Part shown: piece by piece, positions 22,405-31,278 of the stretch
Layout of the letters: every line of letters begins with the position of its first letter
Numbering within the stretch: the stretch's first letter is position 1
Assembly: GCA_936432065.2 (NCBI GenBank)
Contig: OW386293.2
Location: forward strand, 47,897,923 to 47,961,922
Source of the DNA: Rutpela maculata
Lineage: Eukaryota; Arthropoda; Insecta; Coleoptera; Cerambycidae
Length of the DNA stretch: 64,000 nt
Direction: 5' to 3'
Translations under genes and position numbers: made by a program
The notes under the pieces: model-generated
What the model was told of the DNA's origin: nothing
Seen by the model: only the letters and a program-made list of their open reading frames with translations
Databases searched by the model: none

Positions 22405-22629
22405 ATGGACATCGAAGATTTACTGGCTAGACAAGTTTTGGATGATTTATAAGATGCGGAGGAACAGTTTGAAAATGCGAAAAATATTCGAATTTTAGGA
22501 AAAACGGATCCCATTGAATTGTCGGATCAAATTTTTGTTCGTTTATTTAGGTTGTCCAAACCATTAATGAGACATCTTATAGATATTTTAAACCCACTAC
22601 TTCGTCATCCTAGCCGAAGATCAGCATAA
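22405..22629 (+). pseudogene. HARBI1-like transposase, N-terminal fragment
   Basis: ATG at 22405. The product begins MDIEDLLARQVLDDL, then an in-frame TAA at codon 15, then FENAKNIRILGKTDPIELS and FVRLFRLSKPLMRHLIDIL, ending PSRRSA before a TAA. This is the N-terminal helical region of PIF/Harbinger transposases (HARBI1 family), which precedes the DDE domain. The DDE core is absent. The frame ends 3 bp from the end of the convergent Myb-like frame, which marks an internal deletion joining the two genes. Confidence 0.75.
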
Positions 22630-22632
22630 TTT

Positions 22633-22767
22633 TTAAGATTCGGATTCACTATAGCTTGCACTAAATTTTCCACTGTACATTTGTGAATTTTCCTCGATGT
22701 ACTTAACAAATAAATCTTTTTGGGTGCGTGTGACCTGACACGACTTTTTTAAATAATCGGGTCCATT
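22633..22767 (-). pseudogene. Harbinger Myb/SANT-like accessory protein, fragment
   Basis: Minus-strand frame from 22767 to a TAA at 22633. It reads TRTQKDLFVKYIEENSQMY and then SGKFSASYSESES, the start of the Myb/SANT-like (trihelix) domain found in the second ORF of Harbinger elements. This accessory protein is known to help the transposase enter the nucleus and bind DNA. Only the first helices remain. The reading frame is open upstream of 22767 without a convincing ATG. Confidence 0.7.
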
Positions 22768-22852
22768 CTGCGCAGAATAAACAATGCTTTTCGTATGAGA
22801 CTATATACAATACTGTGATATGAGATTAACTTTTAGATCACTAGAATAATAG

Positions 22853-23402
22853 CTATTTATGTAACCAGTTACGAAAGACGTTATTTTGTGTAACGAGTGG
22901 AATTTGCGGGACGAGCGAAGCGAGATCCCGCAAAATAACACGAGTTACACAAGATTGTCTTTCGAAACGTGTTACATACATGATTTTTTCTAATTATAAA
23001 AGTCTAAAAACAATTTAAGCATAAATGAAATAGGTGAATTTAAAAATCTTAAAAATTAAGTAATCTTTTTCATAGTTACCTTTGCTGCTATCACACATAT
23101 TATAATTTTAATGTCAAAATTGACAGACGTTATTTAGCCAAGTTACAATATTATTTGTTATCCTAATTTGATAACATAAGGTAAGTAAATCGTATTAAGG
23201 AAAAAGTTTTGTTAGCGTATTTTGAAGAAAAGAAGAATTTAGAAGCTTCCACTTTATGAACTTAGTATTCCATTTTGTGTTGAATAAACATTATTTCTTT
23301 TTCTTTTTGAGAGTTGTTTATCTTTCCTAATTGATGACATAATGAACTTTTCCTTACCAGTTGCGTAAAATTTTACTTTTCATAACTGGTTACATAAAAT
23401 AG
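22853..23402. mobile_element. 550-bp MITE with about 25-bp TIR and internal hairpin
   Basis: The left terminus CTATTTATGTAACCAGTTAC (22853) is the inverse of TAACTGGTTACATAAAATAG (ending 23402). Next to the left end is a separate long hairpin (22861-22977) with arms GTTATTTTGTGTAACGAGTG and TGCGGGA...TCCCGCA around GAGCGAAGCGAG. The matching arm of the second Harbinger copy (about 24495) lacks the whole block, so it is an insertion. Non-coding. Confidence 0.65.
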
Positions 23403-24568
23403 GACGTTTTGACACTTACGTCAGTTTTGAAAAGTGTCACTTTATGTGTCAAAATTAGAAAAATATGTTTTTGATCTGGCAACTGGCACGCCACCACCAA
23501 ACAGTTTTTGACCACCACAGCTGACAAATATCAGATATAGGAGAGTTCTGATTGGTTATATTGTGAAGAACAATATGACAACACTGTAGACTTCTCCCTC
23601 AAACTTTCACCGGTCCCTCGTCATTCCTTTTGTTTAAGAATACATGTTTTTCGAGTAGAGGAATTTCAAGTGAAAGGCGAGGGAATTAATTCGCGGGGGG
23701 GGGGGGAGCGTAGAGGCGACTTCAATGTGAATATCAGTCGATATTCCGTTGAAGCAACGTCGAGCGCGGTTAGTACTTGGATGGGCTCCCATCTTGGGAA
23801 ATACAGCGTTCTCGTCCCACCTTCTAGAGGCTTGTATATCAGTGTATACTCGGAAGTTACGTAATTTCAGACGAGGATTACGTAGTGGATATACCATCCT
23901 TCGGAGGGGATGTAAAGCAGGCGGTCCCTTGTCTATTAAATGTTAGGCAAGTAAAAGATCCCTACTCTTCTTAAGGGAAGAGGTTCGGCAAAATTTCAAG
24001 GTTTGGGGGTAGCTCGTCTCCTGGCGTCGGTGATAGGCCCTGGTAGCGGAAATAGGCCGACGTTAAACAGTAAAAAAAAAAAAAAATTCGCCGGGGAGTA
24101 ACAATTTCTCTCGCGCTCAAGAATAGCCACCCAGGGTGGCTATTCTTGAGCTTGAGGGAGTAGAATGAGTAAGAGAAAATAATCTTTTTCTACTCCCTCA
24201 TGTAAAGTTTGTATTCCTGGGTGGCTATTCTTGTGCGCGAGAGAAATTGTTACTCCCCGGTGAATTAATTCCCTCGCCTTTCACTTGAAATTCCCCTACT
24301 CGAAAAATATGTATTCTTAAACAAAAAGAATAACGAGGGACCGGCGAAAGTTTGAGGGAGAAGTCTACAGTATTGTCATATTGTTCTTCACAATATAACC
24401 AATCAGAATTCTCTTATAACTGATATTTGTCAGCTGTGGTGGCCAAAAACTGTTTGGTGGTAGCGTGACAGTTGATGACCAAAAACATATTTATTCTAGT
24501 GATCTAAAAATTAATCTCATATCACAGTATTATAGTTTCATTCGAAAAGCATTGTTTATTGTGTACAG

Positions 24569-24748
24569 AATGGACCCGATTATTTAAAAAAGTCGTGTCA
24601 GGTCACACGCACCCAAAAAGATTTATTAGTTAAGTACATCGAGGAAAATCCACAAATGTACACTGGAAAATTTAGTGCAAGCTATACTAAATCCGAATCG
24701 GAAAAATTATGCCGATCTTCGGCTAGAATGACGAAGCAGTGGGTTTAA
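24569..24748 (+). pseudogene. Harbinger Myb/SANT-like fragment in H2
   Basis: Plus-strand counterpart of the 22633-22767 frame. It stays open for 59 codons: TRTQKDLLVKYIEENPQMY, TGKFSASYTKSESEKLC, and then an unrelated tail before the TAA at 24746. Unlike the H1 copy it has no stop after SES, so the Myb-like helix runs further (EKLC). It overlaps the antisense transposase fragment by about 26 bp, again a deletion junction. Confidence 0.65.
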
Positions 24749-24902
24749 AATATTTCACTAATGGTTTGGACAACCTAAATAAACGAACAAAAATTTGATC
24801 CGTTTTTCCTAAAATTCGAATATTTTTCGCATTTTCAAACCACTCCTTCGCATCTTCTAAGTCATCCAAAACTTGTCTAGCCACTAAATCTTCGATATCC
24901 AT
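24723..24902 (-). pseudogene. HARBI1-like N-terminal fragment in H2
   Basis: Minus-strand ATG at 24902. It reads MDIEDLVARQVLDDLEDAK, then FENAKNIRILGKTD and FVRLFRLSKPL, and ends at a TAG at 24723. It lacks the premature stop seen in H1 at codon 15 and has an in-frame deletion of six codons before FVRLF plus a deletion after SKPL. Copies H1 and H2 therefore decayed separately. Confidence 0.7.
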
Positions 24903-25301
24903 TATTTAAATAAAACTGAATTAATATGACACGTCTCCACACGCACGATCATAACCTACAAAGTACTTAAAAAATGTTTCTTTTCTGCTTTCCCTCGACT
25001 TTCTCTCACTAAAAGTAATGGAATTAGTAGGGAGTGTTTTCGTCTACCCGGCTGGGGAAAATAAATTCAAGAATACATAGAAAATGATTATTTTCTCTTA
25101 CACATTCTACTCCTCTAAGTTCAAGAATAGCCACCCAGAATTTATTTTCCCTCAACGTGCTTGAGGTTGTCATAAAATTATGAGGCATTTGTCAATGTCA
25201 GATATTCGGTCAGATAATTTTTTACTAAATGTATTAACCAATCAAAATATTGCATTTCATGTCATGTGTCAAAATTCATCCAATCAGTGAAAGATTACAG
25301 C

Positions 25302-26440
25302 GAACATTTTTTGCTCAAATAGCAATCCTATTAAGTTCGCCCATTTCTAATCACGTGTGCTGAAACAACCAATAAAAACAGAATTACACTGAAAAGATTC
25401 CTAAGTGAAAAGATCCCTAAGGGATCTTTTCACTTATGTCATCCAGTTTGACAGTTCAATAATTTAAAATTTATTTTTTACAATGTCGATTTGGAACTGC
25501 AAATAATTTAATGAATATAATAATAGAGGAAAACACACCAAATAATACATAATACATAATCTACATTTAATTTTACAAATTGCTTCTTTAATAATTATGT
25601 TTTAATAAATAGTTTTGAACAAACAAATAAAATAAATTTTCTATGCGAAAACCCCTCGAAACGTCGATAAATAGCTCATAATTTTATCACAACTTCCTGA
25701 AGCACGTTTCTTTGGGTAATATCCCTCCGTCTACGGCGTCGGGATATTACCAAGCAAGTGCTTTTGGAAACTGTGATAAAATTATTTCGTATTATCAACG
25801 TCCTTGGGATATTATAGCTGAAAATTTTTAGCTCAAATAGCAATCCTATTAAATTCGCACATTTCTAATCACATGTACTGAAACAACCAACCACAACAAA
25901 ATTACACTGAACATTTTTAGCTCAAATATCAATCCTATTAAATTCGTCCATTTCTAATCACGTGTGCTGAAACAACCAATTAGAACAGAATTACACTGAT
26001 AAGATCCCTTAGGGATCTTTTCACTTATGTCATCCAGTTTGACAGTAATGACAGTTCAATAATTTAAATTTTTTTTTTTTTTGACAATGTCGATTTGGAA
26101 CTGCAAATAACGATTTAATGAATATAATAATGGAGGAAAACACATAAAATAATACATAATATATAATCAACATTTAATTTTACAAATTGCTCTTTTAATT
26201 ATTGTATTTTTAATAAATAGTTTTGAACAAATAAAATAAATTGCAAACAATTTTCTATGCGAATACCCCTCGAACGTTGATAAATAGCTCATAATTTTAT
26301 CACAACTTTCTCAAGCACGTTGCCTACGGCGTCGGGATATTACCAAGCAAGTGCTTTCGGTGATAAAATTATTTCGTATTATCAACGTCCTTGGGATATT
26401 ATAGCTGATAACCCCACTACATGTGGTGTTATCAGGCAAG
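25302..26440. repeat. Tandem 0.5-kb duplication, each unit with a long hairpin
   Basis: Two diverged units (about 25302-25826 and 25910-26440) share GCTCAAATAKCAATCCTATT, an AAGATCCCTTAGGGATCTT palindrome, CATCCAGTTTGACAGT and a hairpin. A partial third unit (25826-25909) lies between. The hairpins (25660-25801 and 26273-26390) have arms CATAATTTTATCACA / TGTGATAAAATTAT with inner GGTAATATCCC / GGGATATTACC in unit 1. No ORF. It is probably a duplicated palindromic MITE. Confidence 0.65.
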
Positions 26441-26661
26441 GCACACATGATATGTTCAAATGTCAGATTAAAATTCAACAAATGTCAAATTGAAAATCAA
26501 ATTATAAAAATGTCGCAAAGGTTTGGTAAACGATTCAATTAATCAAATTGTATTAGAAAATGCACCCAAAACAACATTAAAAGTAAAAAGGATACGTGGA
26601 AAATGTTTTTAGAAGTTTGTTCGATCGGAAAATACGAATTGAATGGACAGTAATCTTACCG

Positions 26662-26805
26662 AATACACCTCGAGCATTGATAAGTACTCATAATTTTGTC
26701 GCAGAGAATGCTTCAAGCGTGTTGCTTAAAGGTAACAAGCAACACGCTTTCAGCAGTCTCTGTGACAAAATTATCTCGGTATTATCAATGCTCTAGGTGT
26801 ATTAT
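26662..26805. repeat. Third, diverged hairpin of the same kind
   Basis: Arms TACACCTCGAGCATTGATAA / TTATCAATGCTCTAGGTGTA with inner ATAATTTTGTC...GCAACACGC type pairing. The order (CCTCGA, GATAA, CTCATAATTTT, loop) parallels the two hairpins of the tandem duplication, so it is a distant relative. Its arms are about 60 bp. Confidence 0.6.
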
Positions 26806-27171
26806 AGGTGAAAATTTTTTGAAAAAATAAAATCAAAAAGTCGCAACAAAACAAAACATTTTTCTTTGATTAGCGCGTTTATAGATTGAGAATTGGCATT
26901 GCCAAAACGTGACATTTTGAAATTTATTTGGCAGTTATTATGAAGTTGTCAAAGTTAAATAATTTTATTGTCATAGTGATTGAAAATTTCCTTGGATGGT
27001 GTTATCAGTGTAATATTAAAATGATTGGATGATTTGTGTCACATGACAAGAAATCGCGAAATTTAATTGGTTGTTAGAACTGTCAAAATATTTTCTGGAG
27101 AATAGACTTAACTGGAGATGAAAGTACCGGACCTAAAAACAATGAATGAAAATGCTTAAACCTTAAGGATT
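26806..27171. other. Intron sequence, nothing recognised
   Basis: AT-rich non-coding DNA between the hairpin and the next TIR element. I see no ORF or repeat structure. Confidence 0.4.
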
Positions 27172-27545
27172 TTGCAGAGTGAGAGGGAAATATGTACTTA
27201 TTTTCGGTTTATTTTAAATAATTAAAAAACCAAACATAGTATAATCTCTAAAACTGTTTTAAATAATTGCTATTGTTTTAACGAATACAACTATATATTT
27301 CTTATTGTAAATTTTTGTTGTACTTGAATATAGTAGTTTGTCAATGAAAATAGTTCCTAATTTCAGTATTAGAGTATGCCATTTAACTATATACAAAATT
27401 TATGATAAAACCTGTATAAGGTTATATTCCTTAGAGCAATGGGAAGTCTCTGAAACTATTTTAAAGATTATACCATTTATGATATTTTAAATATTTATAA
27501 TAAATCGAAAATAAATACATATTTCCCTCTCACTCTGCAAAACAG
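27172..27545. mobile_element. 374-bp MITE with about 45-bp TIRs
   Basis: Inverted ends TTTTGCAGAGTGAGAGGGAA (27172) and its inverse TTCCCTCTCACTCTGCAAAA (ending 27545). The match continues inward through ATATGTA...TTATTTTCG. The centre is AT-rich with partial further pairing. Non-coding; superfamily unknown. Confidence 0.7.
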
Positions 27546-28130
27546 TACCCTTAACAATATTAGGGGAAGCAAGACTCAAAAACCATAAAGACTGCTAGAT
27601 TTAATGTCACAACTCCTCAAAAGCATCGAAAACCAGGTAGTTAAGATAAAAATATAAGAAAAAGCTAATAATACTGAAGTAGAAATACATGAAAACTATG
27701 TTTGTAATCTTAATAATGACAAATTATAAAAAATAAAACAAGTCAAAATGATAAAACAATGAAACAAAATAATTTAAAGAAACTTAATGTTAAAACTTAA
27801 AAACTTTCCGGGGAAAAACAAAACGTTGTGATTTTAATAAAAACAGTGCTCGTAATAAATCAAAAATAGAATATAATCAAAATGACTCACCATACTGTAC
27901 TCCACATCTAGGATGTTTCAAGATTTACAACTAACACATTCAATGTTGTGCTTATTTTTGACACTTCTGTATTTACTGGAAAGTCTTTCTTCAAAAGCTT
28001 TCCCAACATTATTTCTTAACCTAAACTAATAATCTATTCCTAGAAAATGGAATTAAAATAAGTTTACAAGAATTATTTACGTCTGTTTGACCGTTAAGTA
28101 AAATATTAGATTTTTTTCTGTCTATTAATT
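27546..28130. other. Intron sequence, nothing recognised
   Basis: AT-rich, with short degraded frames. It may be the 3' part of the Penelope-like remnant that follows on the minus strand, but I cannot show this. Confidence 0.35.
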
Positions 28131-28700
28131 TCTAAACTCTCAGGCAATGTGAGCTTTGGTCCTTTAACAACTGTATGCTGGATTTGAAAGCCATCGCCGA
28201 ATGAATGTTTATCTAATAATAAATGGTTGGCAAATATCTATAGATGATAGATGTATTCTTGTTTAAACCATTTTTGTGTTTTTTTATACGTATTTTAAAT
28301 TTTCTATCTGTTTAACCAACATTAATCCAAGGACAAGTTTTGCAAGTAAGCCGACATATCTTCTTTTTTGTTTCCACCTTTATTGTTTTTAATATATGAA
28401 CTTAAAATGTTGTTAATCTTATAGGCTACATTCAGACCCTGCTTCTTTAAAAACAACGTAATTTTATCAAATGGCTCTTCAGTGTAAGTTAAACACTACA
28501 CCTAAATTTTAAATCATTATCTTTCAGAATCGGGAATATAGTTTTAATACCATTCATATGTTGTTTTTTGTGTAATCTATTAAAGAGACATCATAACTAT
28601 TGTTCGTGGCGATTTGTTTGATTATGTTCAGTTCTTTGTTCAAGAGTAGAAAAAATTGTTTTCCATCAAATTTAGCACAAATTATAAATTTTAGTTTTGA
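28130..28700 (-). pseudogene. Penelope-like element, GIY-YIG endonuclease remnant
   Basis: On the minus strand the frames give ELNIIKQIATNNSYDVSLID (about 28640-28580), then TEEPFDKITLFLKKQGLNV and INNILSSYIKNNKG (about 28480-28380), followed by CRLTCKTCPWINVG (about 28360-28320) and KFKIRIKKHKNGLNK. This order, linker then T-C-K-T-C/Y-x-G-Q-T-x-R-x-F-K-x-R-x-K-x-H, is that of the GIY-YIG nuclease of Penelope-like retroelements, which cuts target DNA. The Gln after WINVG is a TAA stop. No RT was found upstream, so only the C-terminal part survives, with several shifts. Confidence 0.65.
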
Positions 28701-29019
28701 GATGATACATCCCCTACTTCATCAGCCTATAACTCAATCTGTCAAGATTATCAAAAATATAATAAGAACCATTTTTATAGAAATTTAATGTTTATGAGCA
28801 ACATTCCCTCTACACTATTTTTCGTATAGGACACTGTTTTACTATAACATTTAAAAACTACAAAATACACATTTTTGAGGGGGTAGAGGGTGAAGGTCGC
28901 AAAGGGCGAGGAGGGAACTTGTTAATTTTCAGTTTTTAACATGCCGAAGATGTCATCAAGATTTCAAAACATTTTTACTTTTTTTTTAAATGTCTAATTA
29001 CCTCTCACTTATTCTTACA
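28701..29019. other. Intron sequence, nothing recognised
   Basis: AT-rich with a short G-rich stretch (GAGGGGGTAGAGGG at about 28876). No gene or clear repeat. Confidence 0.4.
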
Positions 29020-29660
29020 TCCTAGTTAAAATGCCACTTTTTAGAAAAATGTCAAATTTTCGGAGAAATGTCACTTTTTAGAAAAATGTCAAAAGTTCGG
29101 ACAAATGTCAAATTTTCGGAGAAATGTCACTTTTCAGGAAAATGTCAAATTTTCGGAGAAATGTCACTTTTCAGAAAAATGTAAAATTTTTGGAAAAATG
29201 TCACTTTTCAGAACAATCTCAAATATTCGTGAAAATTTCAAATTTTCGGAGAAATGTCACTTTTCAGAACAATGTCAAATTTTTAAGAAATGTCAAATTT
29301 GCTAAAAAAATCAAATATTCAGAAATACATAAAATTTTTTAAAAAATTATTTTTCAAAAAAATGAAAAATTTTCAAAAGTAAATTTTTTTTAAAGTCAAA
29401 TTTTCAAAAAAGGTGAAATTTTCAAAAAATTTTAAAAATGTCGGATTTAAAAAAAAATTATAAAAATTGTCCTGAAAAATGTCAACTTAAAAAATTGTCA
29501 AATTTTAAAAAATGTCTGATTTTTTTAAAAATCTAAAATTTCTAAAAAATGCCATTTTTTTTTAAAAATGTAGGTATTAAAAAATGTTAAATTTTCGAAA
29601 AAATGTCAAATTTTCAAGAAATTTCAAATATACGAAAAAAAGTCAAATTTTCATAACTCT
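29020..29660. repeat. Decaying minisatellite (AAATGTCAAATTTTCGGAG-like)
   Basis: Units of about 19-20 bp alternate between AAATGTCAAATTTTCGGAG and AAATGTCACTTTTCAGA forms. They are quite regular between about 29036 and 29300 and become more and more degenerate towards 29660. Two open frames inside (29105-29342) are just translations of the repeat. The graded decay suggests old edges of an array that expanded at the left. Confidence 0.75.
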
Positions 29661-29710
29661 TAAATTGATTGAAACGTTAAATTGAGTGCGAAGCATTCAA
29701 GCACTCTGCT

Positions 29711-29747
29711 AGGGACTAGAATGGGCTTTAGCCCATTCTAGTCCTAG
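29711..29747. repeat. Short perfect hairpin close to an exon
   Basis: Arms GGACTAGAATGGGCT / AGCCCATTCTAGTCC meet almost without a loop. It lies about 25 bp before the acceptor of the next aminopeptidase exon, overlapping the likely polypyrimidine/branch region, and could affect splicing. It may be the core of a short palindromic MITE together with the GAGTGCGAAGCATTCAAGCACTC palindrome at 29684-29706. Confidence 0.6.
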
Positions 29748-29773
29748 TTATTATAATTGCACTCGAATTTTAG

Positions 29774-29941
29774 GCCAACAGCGAGCTTAAGGTATATTGT
29801 CTACTGCAACGCTTTGAGATACAGCGGGGACCATTCTGATTGGAAGTTTTTATGGGATCTTTACTATAAAACAGAAGGGCCAGAACAGGAAGCTATTCGT
29901 TCTGCATTGGGATGTTCAAGAGATCCAACTTTGTTAAATGA
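29774..29941 (+). CDS. M1 aminopeptidase exon c, ERAP1_C-like region
   Basis: Acceptor ...GAATTTTAG (29772-29773), donor GTAAGT at 29942. The first base completes the Arg codon left open by exon b (CG|G), giving IRPTASLRYIVYCNALRYSG across the junction. Then come DHSDWKFLWDLYYKTEG and EQEAIRSALGCSRDPTLLN. The (P)xLRxxVYC..LR, W-x-F-x-W/L-x-x-Y and ALGC-x-x-(D/N)-x-x-LL blocks are the most recognisable part of the M1 C-terminal domain. It ends with GA, completed by the next exon. Confidence 0.92.
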
Positions 29942-30998
29942 GTAAGTTATAAACGATTAAAGTCCATATCTCATAGTGAAATAACGAAAAGGGGTGGTAA
30001 AAACATATAGTCGTGTCCACATATTTAGTATCATAGGCAAAATTTGCTTATGGCACATGTTTCGGATTGAAAAAAAAAAATTCCATCTTCACCCTCGAGA
30101 ATTTGATATCTTCAAATTGTCAATAATTAGTAGGTATAAAAATATTGAAAAATGATTATGACTGACAGTCATTATGCATAAATTAAAAAAATATAAATAA
30201 AAGAGAGAGCATCGTCTCTGCTTAGTTAATTTTAGTGTTGCCATAAGAGTCTCATTTTAATACTAGTCGTCAAGAAATTGGTTTAATATTTGTCTATTGT
30301 TTAATTTTTAAACGTACTAACTAAAATAAGTCGATTGGTTATTGTAAGTTTTAATTTTCTACATATTTCATCACATCTTTTCTGTAAACCCTATACTCTA
30401 TAAAGATGTAAGTTTTAACAGTATAAATCAATAAATGTTGTTATACTGAAAATAATAGTACGTCGTTTTAATGCCCATAGTACACATCTGCAAAAATTCA
30501 GAAGGAATGATAGATAATTAAAATATTGAATAATAATAATCGAGTTAAGCTAATGTTGGTTATAATAATAATAATTATGCTTTTAAGAATGATCGATCTA
30601 CTTTAATGTTTTTAATTAACGAAGATTAATCTTCAGGGTGTTGAAATCTGGGGCTTCTAAAAAATGTTGGCAGTAAAAGGGCTTTATTTTGCAAAAAAAT
30701 TCGTCTTAGAATTTTTTTCGTATCCTTTCCAATAACAGAGATATTTGGCATATTCCGCATTTCCGAAACATTACTCTTAAAGTAGACCATGGATTTCAAA
30801 TTTCTTTAAACCATTTTGTAGCCTATAAAAATCGGCACAATCTTTTTAAAACATTCTTTTGTATAATTGATAATAAGCGAGATAACCTCGGTGGCACTGA
30901 TAAAATGGGCAGCCAAGTCCTCTTCGGTAATATATGTTGCATTCTCCCTCCTCCCCTCCCAAAGCCCTCCTGATTTACCGGGTTAACGTATGTTTCAG
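29942..30998. other. Intron between exons c and d
   Basis: 1.06 kb, AT-rich. Some TAA/ATA-rich microsatellite-like stretches (about 30529-30575) are present. I see no gene or defined repeat. Confidence 0.5.
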
Positions 30999-31142
30999 AT
31001 ATCTAGAGCAGTCAATCACTGAAGGATCTGGATTCAGATTTGTAGACGTCATGATGGTATTTATTCAAACGGAAAATAATCCAGAGGCAATTAAGGCGGC
31101 CTTTGAATTTTTGGTAGAGCACCAAGGATACATTAAACGAAA
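30999..31142 (+). CDS. M1 aminopeptidase exon d, ERAP1_C-like region
   Basis: Acceptor TATGTTTCAG (30997-30998), donor GTAAAT at 31143. It starts by completing the Glu codon (GA|A) and reads YLEQSITEGSGFRFVDVMM, VFIQTENNPEAIKAAFEF and LVEHQGYIKR, ending with AA. It matches the family's L-x-x-YLxxxL...xxNPxxxxxAFxFLxxxW helices. A plus-strand ATG at 30934 is upstream of the acceptor and not used. Confidence 0.9.
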
Positions 31143-31202
31143 GTAAATGAATCTGTGAGTACCATAATTATAGCAGATTAGTAACATAAATGTATTTTAC
31201 AG

Positions 31203-31278
31203 TTATCGCTCTACTGCTTTATTAGAATACATATTCGTGGCAATTGGAGAACGACTGGAATGGCCAGAGCTTAACGAT
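31203..31278 (+). CDS. M1 aminopeptidase exon e, ERAP1_C-like region
   Basis: A small exon: acceptor GTATTTTACAG (31201-31202), donor GTAAGT at 31279. The first base completes Asn (AA|T), then 25 codons read YRSTALLEYIFVAIGERLEW and PELND, ending in phase 0. This phase matches exon f, 20.2 kb downstream. It was too short to stand out as an ORF; it is supported by the splice signals, the phase match and the position in the family's helical repeat. Confidence 0.85.

Larger units (their letters stand above)
21743..24132. mobile_element. Harbinger-derived element H1, internally deleted
   Basis: Bounded by inverted termini GGGTGGCTATTCTTGAGC (21743) and the inverse GCTCAAGAATAGCCACCC (ending 24132). 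It contains the N-terminal half of a HARBI1-like transposase gene and, in convergent orientation 3 bp away, the N-terminal half of a Myb/SANT-like gene, the two genes typical of PIF/Harbinger. Later insertions inside it are a 267-bp MITE, a hairpin, and a second MITE. The + half from 23480 to 23700 is the inverse of 24240-24480 in the neighbouring copy. Confidence 0.75.
24134..25136. mobile_element. Harbinger-derived elements H3 (start) and H2 (24219-25136), inverted and nested
   Basis: A second GGGTGGCTATTCTTGAGC terminus starts at 24134, only 1 bp after H1 ends. After 85 bp it is interrupted by H2, which begins GGGTGGCTATTCTTGTGC at 24219 and ends AATAGCCACCC at 25136. The empty site is visible in H1 at 22235-22245 (TTCCTGAATTTATTTT), and the sequence after 25136 (GAATTTATTTTCCC) is the other half of it. 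H2 is an inverted copy of H1 without H1's later insertions, so together they make a 3.4-kb palindrome. Confidence 0.7.

Noticed and set aside
25302..26440. CRISPR-like or regularly spaced repeat array
   Set aside because: Only two or three long diverged units with internal hairpins; no short direct repeats with unique spacers, and the context is eukaryotic.
29105..29342. Two overlapping ORFs rich in FRRNVTFQ-like repeats
   Set aside because: They are translations of the minisatellite; both frames give the same kind of repeat and neither has splice or start context.
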